Shown here: positions 1-9,671 of the stretch, piece by piece
How the letters are laid out: every line of letters starts with the position of its first letter
Position numbering within the stretch: the stretch's first letter is position 1
Source: Salminus brasiliensis
Taxonomy: Eukaryota > Chordata > Actinopteri > Characiformes > Bryconidae
DNA: 64,000 nt
Direction of reading: 5' to 3'
Assembly: GCF_030463535.1 (NCBI RefSeq)
Contig: NC_132878.1
Location: 97,086,091 to 97,150,090 of the forward strand
The notes under the pieces: generated by a model
Database searches by the model: none
What the model was told of the DNA's origin: nothing
What the model saw: only the letters and a program-made list of their open reading frames with translations
Program-made: the position numbers and the translations under genes

Positions 1-215
1 GCCTCGTTGTAAACAGGAAAAAAACAGTGTAGTCTCTGAGGAAGTGAGATTAGAATATGCAAAAACGAATGGTGCTGGTGCCATGGTGACGATGCACTTC
101 GTACAGGTGTGCACTTCGTACAATTGCGCTCAAACAGTCACACCTATCATATGTGTGTATGTGTGTGTGTGTGTGTATCGGCGGTGTAACTGCCTTCAAA
201 TATATATACAGATTA

Positions 216-1410
216 TACACTATATGGACAAAAGTATTGGGACACACCTCTTACATTTAGGCCTGCGCTCTGCCAAACCTCCTCCGGCATCATAGCATCT
301 CCTCGCCCAATGCTAAGCATAAATGGTAAAGCTCACCACCACTGGACCCTGGAGCAGTGGAACCGTGTTCTGTGGAGTGAGGAATCACACGTCTCTATCT
401 GATGGGTGTGGGTTTGGCGAATGCCAGGAGAACCTTACCTGCCTGACTGCACTGTGCCAGCTGTAGAGTTTGGTTGAGGGGGGGGTAATGCTATGGGGCT
501 GTTTTTCCAGGCTTGGCCAGCTGTAGAGTTTGGTTGAGGGTGGGGGTAATGCTATGGGGCTGTTTTTCCAGGCTTGGCCAGCTGTAAAGTTTGGTTAAGG
601 GGGGATAATGCTATAGGGCTGTTTTTCCAGGCTTGGCCAGCTGTAGAGTTTGGTTAAGGGGGGATAATGCTATGGTTTTTCCAGGCTTGGCCAGCTGTAG
701 AGTTTGGTTAAGGGGTGTAATGCTATGGTTTTTCCAGGCTTGGCCAGCTGTAAAGTTTGGTTAAGGGGGGATAATGCTATAGGGCTGTTTTTCCAGGCTT
801 GGCCAGCTGTAGAGTTTGGTTAAGGGGTGTAATGCTATGGTTTTTCCAGGCTTGGCCAGCTGTAGAGTTTGGTTAAGGGGGTATAATGCTATGGTTTTTC
901 CAGGCTTGGCCAGCTGTAGAGTTTGGTTAAGGGGTGTAATGCTATGGTTTTTCCAGGCTTGGCCAGCTGTAGAGTTTGGTTAAGGGGGGATAATGCTATG
1001 GGTTTTCCAGGCTTGGCCAGCTGTAGAGTTTGGTTAAGGGGGGATAATGCTATGGGTTTTCCAGGCTTGGCCTGTAGGTCTCTTAGCTCCAGTGAGTACA
1101 CAAGGTAAGTTTTACTGACTTAACATCATCCAGAGTTAGTCCACAGCCAAAAAAGAGGCCCTCCTAGGTCTCCCAGATTCCCCTTCTAAATCTATAGCCC
1201 CGCCCCTAATCTACCTAGGCTCTACCTACATTACTACAGACAGGAGTTAACCAGAAAATACAAGCATCTTAGTTTAGCAATACCCAGTGTCCATTAAAAT
1301 GTCCCCAAGGAAGCTTGGTGTTCTGACTACATCACAGGGACTTCAGTTGAATGCCTATGCATTTGGAAAAGCGCCTGTAGGTGTCCAAATACTTTTGTCC
1401 ATACAGTTTA
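216..1410. mobile_element. Tc1/mariner-like transposon relic
   Basis: The two ends form an inverted repeat of about 30 bp: the left end carries TATGGACAAAAGTATTGGGA (225-244) and the right end GTGTCCAAATACTTTTGTCC (1381-1400). Between them, conceptual plus-strand translation of 335-400 gives a WNRVLWSEES-like string. Around 467-515 it gives a GGG-x-MLWGCF string. Both resemble Tc1/mariner transposase blocks. The element is interrupted by stops and an internal minisatellite, so it is inactive. Many short elements elsewhere in the window share these ends. Confidence 0.7.
456..1078. repeat. Minisatellite, about 11 units of 53-62 bp
   Basis: Tandem units begin GCCAGCTGTAGAGTTTGGTT and end in a GCTATGG...TTTTTCCAGGCTTG block. 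Unit length varies because the G-run and the GGGGCTG part are gained or lost between units. The unit corresponds to the GGG-x-MLWGCF segment of the surrounding transposase relic. Confidence 0.9.
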
Positions 1411-2938
1411 CTATATACTGCATACGAATAGTACAGGGCTAAGTCTATAACCATGTCTCTGTAGTCACTCTAGGGGTGCGTCCTCATCGGGCCTTTTTGA
1501 GGGCTGTGTTTCTGGGCTGTGTTTCTTCCCGTTGCTAAGCAACAGTAACAACATAACAACCGCCCCACTCAAACATCTTTACTGGACCCCTATTATTGCT
1601 ACTTATGCTTATATAACTTTTTAAAATCACATTAGCTGTAGGTACTTGTGATATCTTACAGAATTCATCTCCAAAAACTGGCAACTTTACAGGAGAGGCC
1701 CAGCTTAAGAAACCCAGCTTAACTTTCAGTGGAAGTCAGGGTAAGAAGATTGTACTCCAGGTCATTTTGGAGCATTTCTATTGGTCCACTCATCATACAA
1801 TTCTGACGCAATGTAAAATACAGATGCCAGATTCACATTCTGGAGAAAAGTGATTCATTTCAAAGCCATTCATTCATAGGCCTCAGTTTTAGCCTGCTCT
1901 GGTAGCTTTTCACCGTGATTTAAAGACCTCTCAGAGGGAGAACATGACCCTGACCAGTCTCGTGATGTGCTATTATCACACAGCCCGACCACATTCCATG
2001 CTAATTTCTCATTTATTAAAAAAAAAAAAGCTTAATTGGGAATTTCAAGCCAATACAAAGCAAATACATCAAGTTTGGAGTCATCTGGGGTGATGAAGCT
2101 CCATCCAGTACCTTTGGGAGGTGTTAGATCATCCACAAAATAATCATCCAACATCACTACAAGACCTACCTGATGCTCTCGTAGGGCCGTATGCAATCAG
2201 ATCCCATATTCAGCAATGTTCCAACATCTAATCTCGAATCCAGGAGAGTAGAGACTGTTACTGTTACAACAGGAAGACACAAGGAACATTGAATGACATG
2301 TCCACAAACTTTTGTCAACTTTACATTTATATTGATCCTTAAAGTAGACCTTGTCCAGTATTGTCCACTCAACTGTCCCGCGGTCCTCCTTCGTTTTCCT
2401 TCCAGGTCAGGGGATAGAGGATCCTATCCTGCATGATGCTGCCACCTGGTGGCCAAGAATACCCACAGCAACATTAACTGCACTGACATTAACTGCAGTA
2501 ACTTGCATTGAGTGAGTATGTTTAAATACAGTGCAAGTGGTTGCCATGGTGTTGCTAGATGGTTGCTAGACCGATGCTATACAGTTGTCTGGTGTCTGCT
2601 TTTGGTGCTTCAGGTGTTTTATTGATAGTGTTGCTTAGATGTTGTTAGGGTGTTGTTCTCAGCAAATGCTAGGGTATTCCAGGTGGTTGCTATGGCATCT
2701 CGGGGGACCCCATGGGGTGCAGAAACTTTTGCACCCTTTTATTCCTATGGGGAAACAAATCCAACAAAAATCTGTTGCTATGCAGAAACTGCACGTCCAG
2801 TCAAAACACTGTATAGTGAGTATGTTTAATTACAGTGTATAAATTTGGTCATTATGGGATGCCGGCGTTACTACCATAGTCAACAGTAAGGTATTCAGCT
2901 ATTATTAGCTATTCATTTTCATATGAATCAATCAATCA
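1411..2938. other. Intergenic, no gene recognised
   Basis: No exon with credible coding character was found. The stretch has a short A-tract near 2018 and loosely repeated phrases of the type TTGCTAGATGGTTGCTAGA at 2540-2720. The same phrases recur in the first intron of the Siglec-15-like gene (3700-3860). Confidence 0.5.
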
Positions 2939-2944
2939 GTGCAC

Positions 2945-3240
2945 ATTTGCAGTGAGGATTTGGTTGCATTCAGCAACAAGAACATTATTGGATGTGATGA
3001 TCACCACCCCACCTCATCATCCCCAACTCATCCCAAAAGTACTGGATGGAGCTCCACCACCATCATTCCAGAGAACACAGCTCCTCCACTGCTCCACAGC
3101 TCCTCAATGCTGGGGGGCTTTATACCCCTCTAGCCCACGCCTGGCATTATTAGGCAGCATGGAGTCAATAGGTACATCTGGTCTGTCTGCTCCAGTGAGT
3201 CCTATTCTATTGGCAGTACTTCTTCTCTACAGGGACTAGA
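2945..3240 (+). mobile_element. Fragment of short Tc1-like (MITE-type) element
   Basis: This is the internal part of a short element found almost whole at 26199-26585, 35301-35675 and 40031-40598. Shared phrases include CTCCACAGCTCCTCAATGCT and CCTCTAGCCCACGCCTGGCA. The terminal repeats are missing here. Confidence 0.7.
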
Positions 3241-3245
3241 CTAGC

Positions 3246-3281
<36 letters not shown>

Positions 3282-3292
3282 TATATATATAG
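3246..3292. repeat. (GT)n and (TA)n microsatellite
   Basis: A GT dinucleotide run is followed directly by a short TA run, about 70 bp upstream of the TATA-like box of the Siglec-15-like gene. Confidence 0.9.
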
Positions 3293-3359
3293 AAACAGAG
3301 AAGTGGCCTCTATTTTTAGAGTTATGAGTGCTGTTAGAGGTGGGGACGTCTGCAGGGGA

Positions 3360-3365
3360 TATAAA
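3360..3365 (+). promoter_or_regulatory. TATA box of the Siglec-15-like gene
   Basis: TATAAA lies 38 bp upstream of the ATG at 3404. If it is functional, transcription would start near 3390 and the 5' untranslated region would be only about 10-20 nt. This is inferred from position and sequence only. Confidence 0.45.
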
Positions 3366-3403
3366 GCTCCTTCCCCAGCCGCAGGCAAAACTGTGGTCAA
3401 GCT

Positions 3404-6235
3404 ATGGACACCCAAACCTTCAGCATCACGCTGACCCTGCTGCTGCTGCTGCTGCTCCAGTCAACAGGTTAGTAGCTGTAGGCCTTATCCCTGCACTGGT
3501 GGCTCAGTGGGGGAATCCTCACCTACCATGCGAGAGACCCGGGTCCGATTCCTGGCCAGTGCAGCCATCACAAGCTGAGGGATGGTGGTACCTCAGTGGT
3601 CAGAGCACTGGGTTGCTGAGAACAGGGGTCGTGGGTTTGATACCTGCGTCTGTTGGGCCCCTGGAGCAAGGCACGTAACCCTCTCTGCAACTGTTTTTGC
3701 TAAGCGGTTGCTATGGTGTTGCTAGATGGTTGCTAGACGAATGCTACAGAGTTGCTAATTCAGGTGTTTGTTATAGTGTTGCTTAGAGGCGTCCTAGACG
3801 GTTGCTATGGCAGTGGTGGATCAGCGGTTTGAGCACCGGGCTATTGATTACTGGTGTCTTGTTGACAAGTGGTTGCTGTGGTACCCTATGTGGTGCACTA
3901 GCCTTTGCAGTCTATTTATTCCTAAATCTGTTGCTATGCGGAAACTGTACGTCCAATCAAAGCGCTGAATCACAGTCACACTGAACAATCTGGAGTTCGT
4001 CCGATATCTCTATGACAACCAGCTAAACAGTGCTGGGGAAATAACCGTAAGCTACATTTGCTAATTAACCTAATGCTAATCTGAGTGTTAATATGTTATA
4101 TTATATAAAGTAATGATTAAGTCAGTCCTGATGCTGTAAATCTCTCCCACATGGTAAGGAATACGGTTTATTAATTTAGCAATGGTATCGGATCGGTATC
4201 GGATATCGACGATATGCAAAGTTTATGTATCATATCGGTATCGAAACTAGTCTTTGCTATGGTAACGATGAGAAAAGTTTGCCTTGCTCGGCTCGAAACA
4301 CTCAAAAGTCGCGTACTGAGTCTCTTAATGAATCATGGGTGTGTTTGTTTTGGGCGTAACATTAAGATCCCTTTAAGAGCCAGGTGCGGTCAGAATGACC
4401 TTGGTGGGTTGATATTTCAGTGGCTGTTTTCAGTCAGTGGAGCTCCTGCTGTGTTTTCCGTTTCCATCAGAAGAGAGATATTCACAAGCAGCGCTGCTGT
4501 TGCCGGGGTGTAAGATAGCAACGAGCATCGCAGGGTGTAAGATAGGGCCCTGAGTGTACTAACCTGCCAGGCCCGCACTATTAGTATTAGTATGTAGTGT
4601 TAGTGTGTAGTACGCAAGTGGGACGCAGCCAGTGTTTATCTCAGCAATATTAGCATTTCTGTGTGAAGTTTACTGTGACTAGCATTGACCTTCCCCAGCA
4701 GGACATGGCAGCTGGTCCATTAAAATGTAGATGTTCAGGATACTAACTGGACCTTAAAAGCATCCATTCAGAATTTGCAGTAAATCCACTGATATGGTAA
4801 CGGTCAGCGGATTTTATAGCTTAAAACAGGTCTGTTTAAGCCCCGCCTTCTCTCAGCTGCTATTGGTTGACATGTACATGCATCTACATGCAACTAGACC
4901 TAGTGGTCAAACCGTTTCCCACCACAGTCGACTGACCACAGCCTAAAAATGAATGGACACAAACGTAAATAAACACAAATCAGTGGAACTGAGTGACCAA
5001 TGAGAGTGTAGCGTACACACCAGCAAGGCTGGTATAATCGGATGATTTCTTTATGGCAACTGACTTTAATTTACATATTTGTCATTTATTTTTTGCATTC
5101 TTTTTGGCATGAAAATAAAAATAGTGTTCTGTAACAGGGTGGTAAAAGTGAAACTCATTAATGTTTTATTTATTTTGCTTGTATTAATGAAGCAATATTG
5201 GCTAGTAAGGTAGTTAAGGTATTAGTGTTGGTAGCATTTCTAGCCTTTTACTAGCATTAACCCTCTGTCCACAGCTCCAGCAGCCCACGATGATGGCTGG
5301 TCTATGACAGTTCCCACAGAGGTCCTAGCTAGGGAGGGTTACCCGGTTGTGCTGCCCTGCTCATTCACCCACCCCCACCAAACTCACCACTCCTCCATGC
5401 ACGTGGTGTGGCGTCTGGGTCATGGCCACACGGGCACGGTGTTGTTCCGCTGCTCGAGTCTCAATGGCAGCCAGCACTGCCAGCCCCAGCAAAACCAGGA
5501 CCAGCGCTACCGTCTGGAGGGAAACTACCGCGAGCATGACCTGTCACTGCGCATCAACAGTGCCTCCCTGCAGGACAGTGGCCGCTACTACTGCCGCGTA
5601 GAGCTGCCGGGACAACCACATGGTAGCTACGAGAATAAACTGGGGACGAGGCTGCGAGTGGAAGGTAATATTGACTTTATAAAAGGACAAAAGTATTGGG
5701 ACACTTGCTTATTTATTATTTCTTCTGAAATTGAGGGTTGAGTTTAGAAAACCTTTTTTGGAATAACCCCCATTTCTATTGTTGTTCTTCTGAACCAGCT
5801 CCACCACGCATCCTGAGCTTGACCGTAGAAGGCAGTGTGGACGCTACTCTCAAAGCCCTGTGTCAGGTTCAGGGCTACCCCTTACCGGACGTCCAGTGGA
5901 TGGTTCCAGATGATGTTTTCGAGGGCGATACTGGACTCCCGCTCGCTCAAGAGGCCCCTGTTCGGCACCGGACCACTAGCCAGCTGCTGGATGTCCAGCC
6001 GGGGGGGCAGTACACCTGTACTGCCTCAAACCACCTAGGCAAAGACCAAGCCATGGTGTACATTTTACCCCGCGCTCCAGAGAAGATTACCAGTGAGGCC
6101 AACTCTTCCGCTCTGCCACTGATGCTAGGGTTAGCATTAGTGGCTAAAGTGCTACTAGCCTTGGGTTTGGGGGCTTGGGTACTTAACCCCTTCAACTCAA
6201 AGGAGCCAACAGAGGGTCCAGATTTTACCTCCTAA
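3404..6235 (+). CDS. siglec15: Siglec-15-like sialic-acid-binding Ig receptor
   Basis: Three coding exons, 3404-3467, 5275-5664 and 5799-6235, join in frame (both introns phase 1) to give 296 residues. Exon 1 is a leucine-rich signal peptide. Exon 2 is a V-set Ig domain with Cys50 and Cys128, an extra Cys81/Cys90 pair as in mammalian Siglec-15, and Arg129 in a YYCRVEL motif. The equivalent arginine contacts sialic acid in Siglecs. Exon 3 is a C2-type domain (Cys173, Cys225) followed by a membrane helix (about 257-280) carrying Lys268. In mammalian Siglec-15 the membrane lysine pairs with the adaptor DAP12, giving a cell-surface receptor known from osteoclasts and myeloid cells. The cytoplasmic tail is only about 16 residues and has no tyrosine. 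The family assignment rests on long stretches such as VVLPCSFTHPH and DLSLRINSASL. Orthology versus a fish-specific paralogue is not resolved. Confidence 0.9.
3490..3700 (+). mobile_element. tRNA-derived SINE-like repeat, two modules
   Basis: A GGTGGCTCAGTGGG box and a GGGTCCGATTCCTGG box resemble polymerase III A and B boxes. A second copy follows (TGGTACCTCAGTGGTCAGAG, then GGGTTTGATACC) and the repeat ends in a CCTGGAGCAAGGCACGTAAC tail typical of fish SINEs. It lies in the first intron of the Siglec-15-like gene. Confidence 0.55.
3701..5274 (+). other. Rest of intron 1 of the Siglec-15-like gene
   Basis: Intronic sequence with no exon seen. It contains short GGTTGCTATGG-type phrases at 3705-3870 and a GGTATCGGATCGGTATCGG phrase near 4185-4250 that resembles a dispersed fish repeat. 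It ends with a pyrimidine-rich acceptor at 5273-5274. Confidence 0.6.
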
Positions 6236-6280
6236 GGTTACTAACTACTTAACTCACATATAGGGGCGGGTACCCTGCCG

Positions 6281-6286
6281 AATAAA
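6281..6286 (+). terminator. Polyadenylation signal, Siglec-15-like gene
   Basis: AATAAA lies 46 nt after the stop codon and is the first canonical signal downstream. A minisatellite begins about 15 bp further on, so the 3' untranslated region is probably very short. Confidence 0.5.
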
Positions 6287-6289
6287 CAG

Positions 6290-7085
6290 CCTGGCTGGCT
6301 CAAGCTGGTCAGGCTGGTTAAGCTAGTTGACCAGCTTAGCTCCTGACCAGCATTGGCATGTTTGTGTTTGAGTTTAATGGTTTAGCTGGTCTACCAGCAT
6401 GGCCAACCTGACAAAGCTAGTTAACCAGTATGACCAAGCTGGTCCACCAGCATGGCCAATCTGACAAAGCTAGTCAACCAGCATGACCAAGCTGGTCTAC
6501 CAGCATGGCAAAGCTAGTTAACCAACCTGACAAAGCTAGTCAACCAGCATGACCAAGCTGGTCTACCAGCATGGCAAAGCTAGTTAACCAACCTGACAAA
6601 GCTAGTTAACCAATATGACCAAGCTGGTCTACCAGTATGACCAAGCTGGTCTACCAGTATGACCAAGCTGGTCTACCAGTATGGCCAATCTGATGAAGCT
6701 AGTTAACCAGTATGACCAAGCTGGTCTACCAGTATGGCAAAGCTAGTTAACAAACCAGACAAAGCTAGTTAACCAGTATGACCAAGCTGGTCTACCAGTA
6801 TGGCCAATCTGATGAAGCTAGTTAACCAGTATGACCAAGCTGGTCTACCAGTATGGCCAATCTCATGAAGCTAGTTAACCAGTATGACCAAGCTGGTCTA
6901 CCTAACAAATCTGGTCTACCAGCACGGTCAACCTGACGGAGCTAATCAACCAGTAAGACCAAGCTGGTCTACCAGCATGGCCAAAGAGGTTGAGTAACAT
7001 AACCAACTTGACTAAACTGGTCAATTAGCTTTACCAAACTACTTAACCACTATGACCAGCTTGATGACCCCAATCAGACCCAAAT
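6290..7085. repeat. Minisatellite of CCAGTATGACCAAGCTGGTC units
   Basis: About 800 bp of imperfect repeats of roughly 30-60 bp built from ACCAGTATGACCAAGCTGGT and GCTAGTTAACCA phrases. No coding function is supported. Confidence 0.9.
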
Positions 7086-7562
7086 AAAAATATACTCTAT
7101 GCTGGTCAAGCGCTCAACCGGTTAACCAACCTAACCAGTTGGTTTTCCAGTATAGAGTATGTTTTTACTTGGATGACCAGAATTTCGACCATGTTCACCA
7201 TCAAAATCTGCCAAAACAGCTCTGACCCATTGAGGCATCTGACTCCACAAGACCTCTGAAAAGTCCTGTAAGTTGTGAGGTGGGCGGGGCCTCCATGAAC
7301 ATCACTGAGCCTCAGGCCTCCATGCCCCTGTCGCCAGTTCACCGGTAGAGTCCTTTCTTGGAGCACTTTTGGTAGGTATTGACCACTGCATACCCCGGAC
7401 AGGAGCACCCCACAAGACCTGCATGATGTTCTGGAGATGTTCTGACCCAGTCTTCTATCTAGAACATCACAGTCTGGTTCTTGTCAAAGTGTCTTAGATT
7501 CTTACACTTCACCATTTTCCTGCTTCAAAAACAAGCACCTTCGTCACCTCCAGGACCTCACC

Positions 7563-7731
7563 TGTTAAAAGTATAAGATCCTTGAGGAACCGTGCAGGAA
7601 CCTCTTACGTTGCTTTGAGGTACCTTCAGGAAAAGGGTTCCTTGAAGGTTCCTCAAAGCACCTTAAGAGGTTCCTCCATAGTTTCAAACTATAGAACCTC
7701 CAAAAGCTCCTCAAGGATGCTTTTAACAGTG
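7563..7731. mobile_element. Short palindromic MITE
   Basis: The left end reads TGTTAAAAGTATAAGATCCTT and the right end is its imperfect inverse (AAGGATGCTTTTAACAGTG). The inner part also pairs with itself (GGTTCCTCAAAGCACCTTAA against CAGGAACCTCTTACGTTGC). This is a typical non-autonomous DNA element fold. Confidence 0.6.
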
Positions 7732-8085
7732 CAGGAGAGACATGATATTGACTGAAAATGAGCAGAGGATGAGGTAGACGTCTCTCCTCACTGATTTATC
7801 CGGTGGCTCGGCCGTTGTGGAATAATGGAATACGTTCTAGAGAGCAGGGATTTAATGGAATTACTTGGCTGGTGATCGTGGGGGATTTGGGTTGGTCATA
7901 CAATAAAGGTCCAGTTTTCCACTGTTTTAAATATAGCCTTGCTTCCTCTTTCCTGGTGAATCTGCCAGACTTATGACTCTTACTGTCTGTCTCTCAGGCT
8001 AATACTCATATATACAGCGGTGCTCGAAACTCTGTGACCCCTTTAGAATTATTTTTGACCTCAGATTTTCACACAAATCCTAAAA

Positions 8086-8168
<83 letters not shown>

Positions 8169-9480
8169 TATGTGTTATTCTATAATTTACACATGTAAAT
8201 ACACACGTGTATATATATATATATTTCTTCTGAAGACTCTTCCATTCAATGACTTTTATCTATCATTAATAATAGTTCTGATCAGAGGAGGATGGGTTGA
8301 GTCCCCCTTGTGAGCCCATACCCCTTCCTTGCTTTTGGCTGCTCACCGGGGGTCTTCTTACTGATTACTAATTGTGTAAAAATAAGTAGAAATGTTGGTT
8401 CTCTAAACCTTAATGGAGTAATTATTTATTTTTCAGACTTTTTGCTTCTACTTCTCACATTTTCACCCAATTATCTGACCTTTCTCCTCCTTACATTTTA
8501 AAATCAGCCTCGTTCCTCCTATTTCATTCCCCTTAGTTTTCATTCCGGCTCGTCATCAATAAAAACCCTCTCCAGATAAATCTCTCCATCCGGAAAGTGA
8601 GAGTCTGATCCTGATTGGATGAGAAGTGTAAACAGACACCATTCTGACTCCCTGTTGGTTTATAAGCGATCCACCACACCTGCACACGTCCCTCTCCAGC
8701 GAGCTCACAGCAGACGTCTGTAGTCTAGTATGAAGACTGTGTCCGTGGCAGAGACTCAAGAGAGCTGCAGTGAAACGTCCCGACTGAGCCCCACATTTAC
8801 ATTCCAATAAAGCTTATTGATCACATTTACATTCCAATAAAGCTTATTGATCACACGCCTCTGAAGTCTGACTTTCTGCAGCTTTACAGAACTTCTAGAC
8901 AACGACTCCTCATATTTTCCTCCATGAAGCTCATGTTGATGCTCAGTAGAGCACAGAGACGCTCCTTTAATAGAGCTGATATTACTGAAATGCTTCATTT
9001 TCAATGGGCAGATCTGCAGCTGAAACAGGAGCCTAGTGCAGCCCAACATTTTTAACATCAACATTTTAATAGATCATTAGAATATCAGACATTAATATTA
9101 ATATACAACAGTATCCTCATTATGACTTTTAGAGAAATGGGTTTTTGGGGGGGGGGGGGCCTAAGCTTTCGGTCTTTGTTTTCCTTACATTACTTTTACT
9201 TTTCTACTTGAAGTGGTTCTGAAACCAGTACTTTTACACTTTTACTGGAGTAAAAAGCTTCAGTTGATTCTTCAGCTTCTATAGAAGTCTTTTAAACCCT
9301 CGTATCTCCACTCACTTCTACCTGAGGAATGAATGGCTATTCTTTTGACACCTTTGGTCAGCACCAAACCGAACTGAATGAACTGAACTGAACCGAATGT
9401 TTTATGCTAATATTGCTTTTATTAATGCAGATATACTCATAACTGTACTGCACATATAAATAAACAGCAGATATGCTTAC
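7732..9480. other. Intergenic, repeats and microsatellites only
   Basis: This holds a (TA)n run at 8088-8154, an exact 33-bp tandem duplication at about 8797-8855 (unit contains ACATTTACATTCCAATAAAG) and a G-run near 9148-9160. No exon is supported. TTTATT at 9418-9423 could be the minus-strand polyadenylation signal of the lectin gene that ends at 9672. Confidence 0.5.
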
Positions 9481-9520
9481 TTAGACTGATTATATATATA
9501 TCTATATATCTATATCTATA

Positions 9521-9611
<91 letters not shown>
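9481..9611. repeat. (TA)n/(TC)n microsatellite
   Basis: A mixed TATC/TC run is followed by a long uninterrupted TA run. It lies just downstream of the stop codon of the first FCGBP-lectin gene. Confidence 0.95.
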
Positions 9612-9612
<1 letters not shown>

Positions 9613-9671
9613 GGTGGGGGCTACTTTAAAGAAGCAAAAGTAAACAGGGCTGTAAGCCACAAGTGTTGTGC

